Positions 36,054 to 44,162 of a DNA stretch of 64,000 bases are shown piece after piece. Position 1 is the stretch's first letter, and the number at the start of each line of letters is the position of its first letter. This stretch comes from Thermaerobacter sp. PB12/4term (GTDB lineage Bacteria > Bacillota > Sulfobacillia > Thermaerobacterales > Thermaerobacteraceae). The notes under the pieces are model-generated. The model had not been told where the DNA came from, made no database searches, and was given only the letters and a program-made list of their open reading frames with translations. The stretch is taken from positions 930,001 to 994,000 of the forward strand of contig NZ_CP048407.1 of assembly GCF_003403315.2 (NCBI RefSeq), given 5' to 3'. The translations under genes were made by a program, and so were the position numbers.

Positions 36054-37244
36054 ATGGTGAACACGGAGGAACCGGCGATCCGCAGCGGGGGCCCGGCACC
36101 GGCGGGAGCCCCCTATGATCTGGTGATCATCGGCGCCGGCCCCTGCGGGCTGGCCTGCGCGGCGGCGGCCCAGAAGGCGGGCCTGCGTTACCGCGTGCTG
36201 GAGAAGGGGGCCATCGTCAACTCCCTGGTCCACTTCCCGCTGCAGATGAACTTCTTCAGCACCAGCGACAACCTGGCCATTGCGGGCATCCCCTTCGTCA
36301 CCGAGCGGGCCAATCCGACCCGCCGGGAAGCGCTGGACTACTACCGGGCGGTGGTCCAGCACCTGGGCCTGCAGGTCGACACCTTCACCGAGGTCGTCGA
36401 CGCCCGGCGCGAGGCGGACGGCACGTTCCTGGTGATCGCCCGGCCCGCCCCTCGCCTGGTGGCCGCCTGGCCGCCTCTGGAGCCGGCGGCGTCGGGCTCC
36501 CTGGAGCCCGCGCAGGACGGCGGGCCGGAGCCGGCGCCCGCCCAGGGCCAGGAGGGGGGCGAAAGCGGAGAGGGCCACGGGGCCGCCCAGCGGAGAGGCC
36601 CCCTGTGGACCTTGCGGGCCCGGAACGTCGTGCTGGCCACGGGCTATTACGATTGCCCCAACCGCCTGGGCATCCCCGGGGAAGACCTGCCCCACGTCAG
36701 CCACTACTACCGTGAAGGCCACGCCTTTTACGGGCGGCGGGTGCTGGTGGTCGGCGGGCAGAACTCGGCCGTGGAGGCGGCGCTGGACCTGCACCGCTGC
36801 GGAGCCCAGGTGACGCTGGCCCACCGGGGGCCGGCCCTGTCCGAGCGCATCAAGCCCTGGGTGCTGCCGCCCTTCCGCAGCCTGGTGGACAAGGGGCGGA
36901 TCACGGTGCTTTACAACACGGAGGTGCAGGCCATCGAGCCCGGCCGGGTGCGGGTGGCGGTGGCGGGCGAGCCGCGGCAGCTGGAGGCCGATTTCGTCTT
37001 CCTGCTGGTCGGCTACCGTCCCAACCACACCCTGGTGCACCGGCTGGGGATTCCGGTGGACCCGGCCACGGGCGAGCCCCGGCACGACCCGGAAACCATG
37101 GCCACGCCCGTGCCCGGCGTCTACCTGGCCGGGGTGGTGGCCGCCGGCTACGACGCCAACAGGATCTTCATCGAGAACGGCCGCTGGCACGGGGAGCGGG
37201 TGGTCCGGCACATCCTGGCCCAGCGGCGCGGAGCAGCAGGTTGA
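36054..37244 (+). CDS. YpdA-family flavin disulfide reductase (putative bacillithiol disulfide reductase)
   Basis: 396 residues. FAD motif YDLVIIGAGPCGLACAAAA and the YpdA-type NSLVHFPLQMNFFSTSDNLAI; NADPH motif RRVLVVGGQNSAVEAALDL at about residue 230, then VFLLVGYRPNH and a C-terminal VYLAGVVAAGYDANRIFIENGRWHG. No CxxC pair, as in YpdA. A 40-residue Ala/Glu/Gly insert (about residues 135-180) interrupts the FAD domain. In bacilli the enzyme reduces oxidised bacillithiol with NADPH; whether this organism makes bacillithiol is not shown. GGAGGT precedes the ATG. Confidence 0.88.
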   Translation: MVNTEEPAIRSGGPAPAGAPYDLVIIGAGPCGLACAAAAQKAGLRYRVLEKGAIVNSLVHFPLQMNFFSTSDNLAIAGIPFVTERANPTRREALDYYRAVVQHLGLQVDTFTEVVDARREADGTFLVIARPAPRLVAAWPPLEPAASGSLEPAQDGGPEPAPAQGQEGGESGEGHGAAQRRGPLWTLRARNVVLATGYYDCPNRLGIPGEDLPHVSHYYREGHAFYGRRVLVVGGQNSAVEAALDLHRCGAQVTLAHRGPALSERIKPWVLPPFRSLVDKGRITVLYNTEVQAIEPGRVRVAVAGEPRQLEADFVFLLVGYRPNHTLVHRLGIPVDPATGEPRHDPETMATPVPGVYLAGVVAAGYDANRIFIENGRWHGERVVRHILAQRRGAAG

Positions 37245-37302
37245 TGAAGGCCGGCGCGAAGCCGTGCAACCCGAATGCGGAGGCCTTCCTGAACGCGCAT
37301 CC

Positions 37303-37650
37303 TTATTCCAGGACACGGGAGAAGAAGACGGCGCTGACGGTTTCGTCCAGGGAGACCGGGCGGTCGTAGATCCGTTCCAGGAAGCTCGCCAGTTCCCCGG
37401 GGCTTTTCAGGTTGGGGTCTTCCGCCGCCAGCTCCGCCGCCGTCAGCTGCCCCAGGGGCTTGACCACCACCCGGTCGATCACCGCCGCGAAAAGCTTCTG
37501 GCGGGGTTCGAAGCGGTTTCCGTAGGTCACCCAGACCAGATCGCCTTCCCGGTACTTGTCGCGCTTGTCGCCCAGGCGGATGGTGCAGCGCTTTTCCGCC
37601 GCCAGCAGATTGGCCTGGTAGACCGTGGAGTAGAAATTCAGTGCCTTCAA
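37303..37650 (-). CDS. ASCH-domain (PUA-like) protein
   Basis: 115 residues. KALNFYSTVYQANLLAAEKRCTIRLGDK, then GDLVWVTYGNRFEP and AVIDRVVVKPLGQL fit a small ASCH fold, a beta barrel that binds RNA or modified nucleotides. The TTG at 37650 was chosen because GGGAGGG lies eight bases upstream and the protein then begins MKALNFY, as expected for the family; an ATG at 37671 has a weaker site. Role unknown. It ends convergently 58 bp from the YpdA-like gene. Confidence 0.75.
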   Translation of the reverse strand: MKALNFYSTVYQANLLAAEKRCTIRLGDKRDKYREGDLVWVTYGNRFEPRQKLFAAVIDRVVVKPLGQLTAAELAAEDPNLKSPGELASFLERIYDRPVSLDETVSAVFFSRVLE

Positions 37651-38110
37651 GGCAAGCCCTCCCGTACTCATGCTCCGGCGCGGCTTCAGGCCGGCGGGGT
37701 GCGGCTCCGGGGCGGCGCACCGCCGCCGGGGCGCTACGGCGCGCACCCGGCACCCGGGCGGTACGGCCCGCTCCAGGGCGGTACGGCGCGCTCCAGGAGG
37801 TGCGGTTGCAGCGCCGTCCGGCGCGGCTCCGGTTTCCCGCGCCGCCCCCGGCGGGCCGTTGCCTCCGCCGCCCCCGCCTGTTGCCGCCGCCCGCGCTCTT
37901 TGCCACCGGATCGAGCTTTGATTACCCGCTATTCGTCCAGTCTTCTGGGTATTCCTTCCGAAAAGCGCTGCGCTGTTCCAAGATTCAGCAGGTTTTCAGG
38001 CGGCGTGGGCGCCGGCGTTCCGGCAGCCGCGGATGGCGGGCTTCCGGCGGGTGCGCGGGGCCGGATCGGAGGGCGGGCGGCAGGGGGAAGGCGGGGCCGG
38101 GGAAAGCGAG
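37651..38110. other. Intergenic region, 460 bp
   Basis: A 20-bp near-identical tandem pair built on GCGGTACGGC-CGCTCCAGG lies at about 37760-37800. An AT-richer patch follows at 37915-38000 (TTGATT at 37917 with TCTTCT 17 bp later is a weak promoter-like pair with no gene behind it). No coding sequence supported. Confidence 0.35.
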
Positions 38111-38135
38111 GGGCGCACCCGCCTGGGGTGCGCCC
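38111..38135 (-). terminator. Rho-independent terminator of the SASP gene
   Basis: A perfect 10-bp inverted repeat (GGGCGCACCC at 38111-38120 and its complement at 38126-38135) with a 5-nt loop lies 41 bp past the minus-strand SASP stop. On that strand it is followed by a short CTCGCTTTCC tract. Confidence 0.65.
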
Positions 38136-38176
38136 GTCCGGTTCTTGGCGTTGCTTGTGGCCTCACGGGCGACGGC

Positions 38177-38422
38177 TTACTTCTTCGGGTCCGGCGGCAG
38201 CGCCTGGCCGCTGGCCAGCGCCTGCTCGGCCAGGGCGATCATCCGCCGCACCATGTGCCCGCCGACGGCACCCGCCTGACGGGCGGGAATGTCACCCCAG
38301 TAGTCTTCGGAACCCTGGTGAACGGGCAAGCCCAGCTCGGCCGCAATCTCGTACTTCAGGTTGTCGAGGGCCGGGTGCGCTTCCTTGATCAGCAGCCGGT
38401 TGGTCTTCTGACCCAACGCCAT
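38177..38422 (-). CDS. Alpha/beta-type small acid-soluble spore protein
   Basis: 81 residues. The two conserved blocks of the family are clear: LDNLKYEIAAELGLPV (with the germination protease site around YEIAAE) and GDIPARQAGAVGGHMVRRMIALAEQAL. These proteins coat spore DNA, switch it towards an A-like form and shield it from UV and heat; Gpr degrades them at germination. GAGGTGA precedes the ATG at the proper distance, and a terminator follows. A forespore sigma-G promoter would be expected but no clear one is visible upstream. Confidence 0.93.
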   Translation of the reverse strand: MALGQKTNRLLIKEAHPALDNLKYEIAAELGLPVHQGSEDYWGDIPARQAGAVGGHMVRRMIALAEQALASGQALPPDPKK

Positions 38423-39550
38423 GGGAATCACCTCGGTGGTCGAACTCGGCCCCGCACGCCCGCTGCTCCGGCACGTCCTGCGCGGCCGCCGCCACCGACC
38501 AGCCCATGCCCGGTACCGCCGGCTCGACGGTTCACCCGGCCGGGTTCGCCGGCCCGCTGTGCCGGCCTGCCGTGCCGCCGGCCGGCTCTTGCCCGCCTGA
38601 ACCCGGCTGGTTTTTGCCTCGTCCGGTCGACCTCGTCGACCTCGCGTCGCGTCCCGCACCGGTCCTGGAAGCGGTTGCACGAAGCGCTCCACCCGCTCGG
38701 GGCCGTCACTCCCGCCGGTCCGTACCCCGTGGAGAGGGCTGCCATGGCGGCGTGGGCGCTCGCCCCGAGGCCGTGTAGCGGGTACGCGGCAGGTGGCGTT
38801 CCCGATCATAATCTGCACGGCCGCAGGAGCTTTCAGGCTTGCAGTTTCGGGGCGGAGAGTGAATCCCGGGGGGCGGAGTGAATACCCGGCGGCGCCGCCG
38901 GCCACCGGCATGGTGGACGGCGTGTCGAAGCGCACGCGCCGCGGATGCCATTCGCCCCGTTGCGCCGGCCGGAGCCGCGCTCCTTCTCACGCAGGATCAC
39001 CCAAGGTGCAGCCCGCGGCGGTGTCCAGGGGCGCGCGGCCCAGTCGTGCCCCTGGTCTGCCGGTGCAGCCCGCCGGCCGCAGGTGCGCGCCACGGGTGCG
39101 GCCTTGCGGCCGCAATGTGCCGTGCCGCCGCCCTGCCAGGGCCTTGTCATGCCCCCGCCGGGCCGTGCCGGCCGCGGGCCGAGATGGCTGTGCGGCCCAC
39201 GCCCCGCCAGGCGTGGGGCGGCAAAGGCGGCGGCCAATGCAGGATGCCGCGGCGCGTCCATCGGATGCCTGGCACCCACCGGGTGCGCACCCCGCCACAG
39301 CGTGGCGTGGGGTTGCCGTTGCGCGCGCTCCGTGCCGCGCGCTCCGTGCGATGCAGGCGCGCGCTGCTCCGTGCGGTGCGGTTACCTGCCGCTCCGTGCG
39401 GTGCGGGCGCCCGCCGCACCCCCAGCACGCCGCGGCGCCTCCAGATCGTCCCAAGCCAGGCCTGGTTCCCGGGCTGCGGGCTCGCGGGGCCAGGGCCGCG
39501 AGACACCGGCCAGCCTATGATGCTAAACATTAAGCAAAATATCCTACAGT
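38423..39550. other. Long intergenic region, about 1.1 kb, no gene supported
   Basis: Open frames on both strands are Arg/Pro/Ala-rich and mutually shadowing. Noted structure: a direct repeat GGCGGAG(A)GTGAAT(A)CCCGG at about 38853 and 38874, and four copies of a GCTCCGTGC word within 39325-39405 as part of a GTGCG-rich tract. No tmRNA, RNase P RNA or tRNA signature was recognised by eye. At its right end lies the AT-rich promoter island of the permease gene. Confidence 0.4.
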
Positions 39551-39579
39551 TTGTTCGATTCATAACGAACGACTATTAT
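39551..39579 (+). promoter_or_regulatory. Promoter with operator-like dyad for the purine permease
   Basis: TTGTTC (39551-39556) and TATTAT (39574-39579) are 17 bp apart in an AT-rich island unusual for this genome. The dyad GTTCGATTCATAACGAAC spans 39553-39570, overlapping the -35 box and filling the spacer, as an operator would. The half-sites point opposite to those of a Bacillus PurR box. The leader to the ATG at 39749 is about 165 nt; no purine riboswitch core was recognised in it. Confidence 0.65.
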
Positions 39580-39748
39580 TGCTTCGCATGCAACGATATG
39601 ATATTCCGGTGTTGCAGGCCTCGCCTGGGCGGGAGCCGGGATTCCCCACGGCCTCTCCGGCACCCGGTCGCCCGTGACCAGCGGCTGCAGAGGCCGGAGC
39701 CGGCCCGCCGGGCGACCGGCCGGGCTCATCCAGAAGGGGGTTCACGAC

Positions 39749-41161
39749 ATGTCGGTGGCGGTGCGCCAGCAGGTGGAACCCGCGCCGGTGCCACGCCGCA
39801 GCGGCGGCTGGCTGGACCGGTTCTTCGCCATCCAGGCCAGCGGGTCCGACCTGCGGACGGAGATCCTGGCCGGCGTGACCACCTTTGTCACCATGGCCTA
39901 CATCCTGTTCGTCAACCCGCAGATCCTGGGGGCGGCGGGGCTCGATCCCAACGCCGTGCTCATGGCCACGGCCCTGTCGTCGGGCTTTGCCACGCTGCTC
40001 ATGGGCCTGTTCGCCCGCATGCCCTTCGCCCTGGCGCCGGGCATGGGGCTCAACGCCTACTTCGCCTACACCGTGGTACTGGGGCAGGGCATCCCGTGGC
40101 AGACGGTGCTGGGTGCGGTCTTCATGGACGGCGTCATCTTCCTGCTCATCAGCCTGCTGCCCATCCGGGAGCGGATCCTGCGCGACATTCCGCTCAACAT
40201 CCGCCTGGCCACCAGCACGGCCATCGGCCTCTTCATCGCCTTCATCGGGCTGCGCTCGGCCGGGCTGATCGTGCCCAACGAAGCCACCCTGGTGTCGCTG
40301 GGTGACGTGCGCTCGGGGCCGGCGGTGCTGGCCCTGCTGGGGCTGGTCATCACGGCGCTCCTGATGGCCCGGCGCGTCAAGGGCGCCATCCTCTGGGGCG
40401 TGCTGCTGACCACGCTGCTGGGAGCCTTCTTCCACGCCCCCGACGCCAGCGGCGCCATGCAGCCGCTGACCCGGCTGCCCCACAGCCTGGCCGACGTGGT
40501 GCGCGCGCCGGACTTCGGCGTCCTGGCCCAGGTGGCGGGCCAGCTGGACGTCCGCAGCGCGCTGCAGCTGGGCCTGCTGACGGTGATCTTCACCTTCACC
40601 TTCGTCAACATGTTCGACACCGCGGGCACCCTGGTGGGCCTGGGCACCAAGATGGGTGTGATCGACGAGAAGACCGGGACCTTCCCGCGGGTCGGGCGGG
40701 TGCTGGTCAGCGACGCCCTGGCGACCATCATCGGCGCGGGCCTGGGCACCTCCACCGTGACCACCTACGTGGAGAGCGCGGCCGGCATCGGCCAGGGCGG
40801 TCGAACGGGCCTGACGGCCGTGGTCACGGGCCTCCTGTTCCTGCTGGCCGTGTTCTTCTGGCCCCTGGCAGGCGTGATCCCGGCCGCGGCCACGGCGCCG
40901 GCGCTGGTCATCGTGGGCCTACTGATGATGGAGCCGATCCGCAAGCTCAACCTGGACGACATCACCGAGGCCCTGCCGGCCTTCCTCACCGTGCTCGGCA
41001 TCCCGCTGACCTTCAGCATCGCCACGGGCATGGTGCTGGGGATCGTGTCCTATGTGGTGCTCAAGCTGGTGACGGGCCGCATCCGCGAGGTCTCGGTGAC
41101 CATGTGGATCCTGGCGGCGATCTTCATCGCCCACTACGCCTTCATGGGCTCCGGGGCCTGA
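39749..41161 (+). CDS. Guanine/hypoxanthine/adenine permease (AzgA-like NCS2 family)
   Basis: 470 residues with about twelve to fourteen helices. Family signatures: DLRTEILAGVTTFVTMAYILFVNP, ALAPGMGLNAYFAYTVV, FVNMFDTAGTLVGLG, GAGLGTSTVTTYVESAAGIGQGGRTGLTAVV. This is the AzgA branch, which imports purine bases by proton symport. The ATG at 39749 follows GAAGGGGG and puts the usual short cytoplasmic N-terminus before helix 1. Its AT-rich promoter with a dyad suggests control by purine supply (inference). A hairpin with TGTTTT follows the gene. Confidence 0.93.
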   Translation: MSVAVRQQVEPAPVPRRSGGWLDRFFAIQASGSDLRTEILAGVTTFVTMAYILFVNPQILGAAGLDPNAVLMATALSSGFATLLMGLFARMPFALAPGMGLNAYFAYTVVLGQGIPWQTVLGAVFMDGVIFLLISLLPIRERILRDIPLNIRLATSTAIGLFIAFIGLRSAGLIVPNEATLVSLGDVRSGPAVLALLGLVITALLMARRVKGAILWGVLLTTLLGAFFHAPDASGAMQPLTRLPHSLADVVRAPDFGVLAQVAGQLDVRSALQLGLLTVIFTFTFVNMFDTAGTLVGLGTKMGVIDEKTGTFPRVGRVLVSDALATIIGAGLGTSTVTTYVESAAGIGQGGRTGLTAVVTGLLFLLAVFFWPLAGVIPAAATAPALVIVGLLMMEPIRKLNLDDITEALPAFLTVLGIPLTFSIATGMVLGIVSYVVLKLVTGRIREVSVTMWILAAIFIAHYAFMGSGA

Positions 41162-41634
41162 GGCCCGGCAGGCCCGGGAAAGGCCGGGTTGGGGCGGCGG
41201 GCCCAGGGACGGGACGAACGAGCGGGACGAGCCGGCGGGGCGGGCGCCAGGGCGCCTGCCCCGCACTGTTTTGCGGGGCCCTGGGCGCGGCCCTGGGTCC
41301 CGGGTCGGGGCGCGGCCCTGGGCCCCGGGCCCGGGGGGCCCGGTGTAACGCGGCCCGGGGCGCGGGCCTGGGGGCCGGGGCGGGGGCCCGTGTACGCGGC
41401 CCGGGGCGCGGGCCCAGGCAGGCCGGATCGGCGGCCGCTCCCAGGCCGGATTGACGGCCGGTCCATCGCCCGACGGCCGGTGGATTGCCGGTGAAGGGGC
41501 CGGTCAGGAGCCCGGCTGCCCTCCCAGCCCGGCGGGCGGGACCGGAAGGGGCTGAGAACAGCTAGTGCGTTTCTTATCGTTTCTCGCCCAACGTCATCAA
41601 ATCTTAGCATCCCCACCCCTCCTCGGCCGGCTCG
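41162..41634. other. Intergenic region between permease terminator and tnpB promoter
   Basis: Beyond the terminator (41237-41272), 41280-41420 is a G/C-only tract in which GCGGCCCGGGGCGCGGGCC-type words recur three or four times. From 41560 the sequence becomes AT-richer, marking the probable left end of the TnpB element. No gene. Confidence 0.4.
41237..41272 (+). terminator. Rho-independent terminator of the permease gene
   Basis: GGGGCGGGCGC (41237-41247) pairs with GCGCCTGCCCC (41252-41262) over 11 bp with one G-T wobble and a 4-nt loop, followed by GCACTGTTTT. It lies about 75 bp after the permease stop. Confidence 0.65.
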
Positions 41635-41663
41635 TTGTCTAAGAACAGATGTTCTGATACGCT
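41635..41663 (+). promoter_or_regulatory. Promoter with LexA/DinR-type box in front of tnpB
   Basis: TTGTCT (41635-41640) and TACGCT (41658-41663) are 17 bp apart, with a TG one base before the -10 box (extended -10). The perfect palindrome AGAACAGATGTTCT at 41642-41655 fills the spacer; its core GAACAGATGTTC matches GAAC-RNRY-GTTC. The first ATG (41672) is 8 nt past the -10 box. A transposon-end hairpin could also use this palindrome. Confidence 0.6.
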
Positions 41664-41692
41664 GTCCTTGGATGATTTTGGGGGGCTTCCCC

Positions 41693-42874
41693 ATGCGTGT
41701 TTTGCAGGCGTACCGCTTCGCCCTCGACCCCACGCCTCGCCAGGAACGGGCGCTGGCCTCCCACGTGGGCGCCCGCCGCTTTGCCTTCAACTGGGGTCTG
41801 GCCCTGGTGAAGGAGCGCCTCCACGCCCGCGCCCGGGGCGCAGGCGTGGAGGTGCCGTGGACGCTTCCCGCCCTGCGGCGGGAGTGGAACCGGCAAAAGC
41901 ACGTCGTCGCCCCCTGGTGGCGGGAAAACTCGAAAGAGGCCTATTCCTCCGGCCTGGACGGGCTGGCCCGGGCCCTTCAGAACTGGTCAAAAAGCCGCAA
42001 GGGTGAACGCAAGGGACGCCGGGTGGGGTTCCCGCGCTTTCGGAAGAAGGGGCGGGGTCGTGAGTCCGTGCGGTTCACCACCGGCGCGATCCGGGTGGAC
42101 GACCAAAGCCACGTCGTCCTGCCCCGGATCGGGCGGGTGAAGACCCACGAGCCGACCACGGCCCTGCTCCGGCGCATCGAAGCGGGAACGGCCCGCATCC
42201 TGTCGGCCACGGTCGCCCGGGAAGGGGGCCGGTGGTTCGTCAGCTTCACCTGCGAGGTGGAGCGGCAGCCGGGCCGCCCCCGGTTCCCCTGGCGGGTGGT
42301 GGGCGTGGACGCGGGGGTGAAGTACCTGGCGGTCCTTTCGACGGGCGAGAAGTGGCCGAACCCCCGGTCCCTTGAAAAAGCCCTCCGAAAGATCGCCCGA
42401 TCCAACCGCGCCTTGGCCCGCCGGCAGAAGGGCAGCCGGGGGTGGCAAAAGGCCCGCCGCCGGCTGGCCCGGCTCTATGCGCGGGTCCGGAACACCCGCC
42501 AGGACGCCCTCCACAAGCTGACGCACCACCTAGCGAGCACCTATGGCGTGGTGGTGGTTGAGCAGCTGCACGTGGCAGGCATGCTGAAGAACCGGCGGCT
42601 TGCCCGGGTGCTGGCCGATGCGGCCCTGGCGGAGATCCGCCGCCAGCTTCGGTACAAGTGCGCCTGGCACGGGGCGGTATTGGTCGAAGCGCCGCTGTTC
42701 GATCCCAGCAGCAAGCGTTGCTCGCGGTGCGGTGCGGTCAAGTCGTCGCTACCGCTTTCGCAACGCGTTTTCCGCTGTGAGGAGTGCGAGTTCGTGCTCG
42801 ACCGGGACGAAAACGCGGCCCGGAATCTCGCGGCCCTGGTGGCCGCCGTCGCCGGGAGTGGCCCGGAGACGTGA
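41693..42874 (+). CDS. tnpB: TnpB, RNA-guided transposon nuclease (IS605/IS1341 type)
   Basis: 393 residues, full length. The split RuvC active site is intact: D206 (VGVDAGVKYL), E290 (GVVVVEQLHV) and D372 (LDRDENAARN). The zinc finger has C343, C346, C362 and C365 (CSRCG and CEEC). The N-terminal RVLQAYRFALDPTPRQ is typical. TnpB cuts DNA next to a short motif using an RNA from the transposon's right end, which promotes retention of the element. No tnpA lies nearby, so mobility would need a transposase in trans. The ATG at 41693 gives the usual N-terminus (GGGGGG upstream); the ATG at 41672 would add seven residues on a leaderless mRNA. Confidence 0.93.
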   Translation: MRVLQAYRFALDPTPRQERALASHVGARRFAFNWGLALVKERLHARARGAGVEVPWTLPALRREWNRQKHVVAPWWRENSKEAYSSGLDGLARALQNWSKSRKGERKGRRVGFPRFRKKGRGRESVRFTTGAIRVDDQSHVVLPRIGRVKTHEPTTALLRRIEAGTARILSATVAREGGRWFVSFTCEVERQPGRPRFPWRVVGVDAGVKYLAVLSTGEKWPNPRSLEKALRKIARSNRALARRQKGSRGWQKARRRLARLYARVRNTRQDALHKLTHHLASTYGVVVVEQLHVAGMLKNRRLARVLADAALAEIRRQLRYKCAWHGAVLVEAPLFDPSSKRCSRCGAVKSSLPLSQRVFRCEECEFVLDRDENAARNLAALVAAVAGSGPET

Positions 42875-43027
42875 AACGCCCGTGGACGGGATGGAAGACC
42901 TGCAGCAAGGCAGGCGATCCCGGAGGAAGCGGGAAGCCGGCACCGGCTCATCGCCGGGTAAGACCGGCACCGTCGATCCGTGAGGATCGACTGCCTGAAA
43001 CAGATGACGATGTTTCAGGTAACGGCT
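42824..43027 (+). ncRNA. Putative right-end guide RNA (omega RNA) of the TnpB element
   Basis: The last 50 bp of tnpB plus 150 bp downstream are conserved in the dead relic at 5566-5781 although that relic lost its reading frame. Two hairpins are visible: GTCGATCC/GGATCGAC (42972-42991) and CCTGAAAC/GTTTCAGG (43002-43019 region). The first keeps pairing in the relic through a compensatory T-A to C-G change. In known IS605-type elements the guide RNA spans the tnpB 3' end and right end, and its guide is the flanking DNA; here that would begin at about 43028, inside the gamma carbonic anhydrase-like gene. Confidence 0.55.
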
Positions 43028-43538
43028 CGAGGCTTCCGGCGAAGCGCCGCGCGTTTTCCCGGTAACGGGCCGCCGCGGCGCGGATTTCGGCCTGTTCTTC
43101 CGGCGTCAGGGAGCGGACCACCCGGGCCGGCACGCCCAGCACCAGGCTCCCCGGCGGGATCACCTTGCCCTCGGGAACCAGGGCGCCTGCTCCCACCAGG
43201 CTTCCGCGGCCGATGCGGGCGCGGCTCAGCACCACGGCCCCCATGCCGATGAGGCACTCGTCCTCCACGGTGCAGCCGTGGACAATGGCGCCGTGGCCGA
43301 TGGTCACGTCCCGGCCGATGCGGCAGGGCTCCCCGGCGTTGACGTGGAGAACGGCGTTGTCCTGCACGTTGCTGCCCGCACCGACGTGGATGAGGTCGAG
43401 ATCGGCGCGCAGGATCGCGCCGAACCAGACGCTGCTGTGCTCGTCCAGGACCACGCGGCCGATCACCCGGGCGCCCGGCGCCACGTAGGCGGTGGGGGCT
43501 ACGTGCGGCACCCGGTCACCAAGGCGGTACAGGCTCAC
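42948..43538 (-). CDS. Gamma carbonic anhydrase-like hexapeptide-repeat protein, 3' end replaced by the TnpB element
   Basis: 196 residues. Left-handed beta-helix repeats run from VAPTAYVAPGARVIGRVVL through GSNVQDNAVLHV, TIGHGAIVHGCTVED and LIGMGAVVLSRARIG, with the His residues that bind metal in the gamma carbonic anhydrase/YrdA family. It may hydrate carbon dioxide or be a non-catalytic relative. The GTG at 43538 follows GGGGAGGG. The element's right boundary falls at about 43027, so roughly the last 26 residues and the stop codon come from transposon DNA read backwards. The helix itself looks complete, so the protein may still fold. Confidence 0.88.
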   Translation of the reverse strand: MSLYRLGDRVPHVAPTAYVAPGARVIGRVVLDEHSSVWFGAILRADLDLIHVGAGSNVQDNAVLHVNAGEPCRIGRDVTIGHGAIVHGCTVEDECLIGMGAVVLSRARIGRGSLVGAGALVPEGKVIPPGSLVLGVPARVVRSLTPEEQAEIRAAAARYRENARRFAGSLEPLPETSSSVSGSRSSRIDGAGLTRR

Positions 43539-43581
43539 GGCAATCCCTCCCCGGTGCGGGCGGGCCCGTCCCTGGGCATCC

Positions 43582-43611
43582 TTGGATCCCGCGACGGCGT
43601 TTCGATACAAT
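43582..43611 (+). promoter_or_regulatory. Promoter for the acetyltransferase gene
   Basis: TTGGAT (43582-43587) and TACAAT (43606-43611) are 18 bp apart, about 70 bp before the GTG at 43683, in the divergent gap with the gamma carbonic anhydrase-like gene. Confidence 0.5.
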
Positions 43612-43682
43612 CGTAGCGTGTCGTGGCACCGGGTGCAGCGCGGTGCCCGGCCAGCCCGGAGGGGAAGGGGTGGGGTGGAGCC

Positions 43683-44162
43683 GTGTGGAGCGTGGAACCC
43701 GCCGCGCCGGCCGACGCCGTCCAGGTCCTGGAGGTCACCCGCAGGGCCTTCCGGCGGTACGAGGGCAAGTACCCGGTGGCCCCCGAGCCGCTGCAGGATG
43801 ACCTCTCGCGGGTCCAGGACGACATCGGCCGGGGCCGGGTGTGGGTGGCGCGCAACGGCGGGCGGGTGATCGGGGTGGTGCGGGCCCGGCCCCTGGCGGG
43901 CCGGCAGGAGGCCTGGGAGATCTACGGGCTGGCGGTGGATCCCGAGTACTCCCAGCTGGACGTCGGCACCTCCCTGGTCCGCGCGGTGGAAGACCGGCTC
44001 CGCCCGCAGGGGGTGCGGGCCCTGCACCTGCAGACGGGATTGCGCGACGCGCCGGCCATCGAGTTCTGGTACCGGGTAGGGTACCGCCCGTACCGGCTCG
44101 ATGCCGATCCGGATCCCGCCGGCGGGTACGACCGGGTCTGGTTTGCCAAGGAATTCGCCTAG
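43683..44162 (+). CDS. GNAT-family N-acetyltransferase
   Basis: 159 residues. The GNAT core is visible: RVWVARNGGRVIGVVRARPL, WEIYGLAVDPEYSQLDVGTSLVRAVEDRL and GVRALHLQTGLRDAPAIEFWYRVGYRPY. The acetyl-CoA loop (usually RGxGxG) reads QLDVGT, so cofactor binding is somewhat unusual. Substrate unknown. The GTG at 43683 has GGGTGGAG upstream. It lies about 100 bp before selD and may be cotranscribed with it. Confidence 0.85.
   Translation: MWSVEPAAPADAVQVLEVTRRAFRRYEGKYPVAPEPLQDDLSRVQDDIGRGRVWVARNGGRVIGVVRARPLAGRQEAWEIYGLAVDPEYSQLDVGTSLVRAVEDRLRPQGVRALHLQTGLRDAPAIEFWYRVGYRPYRLDADPDPAGGYDRVWFAKEFA

Noticed and set aside
39580-39748. Possible purine riboswitch in the permease leader.
   Set aside because: The conserved junction and loop sequences of the purine riboswitch were not found; the promoter dyad is a better explanation for control.
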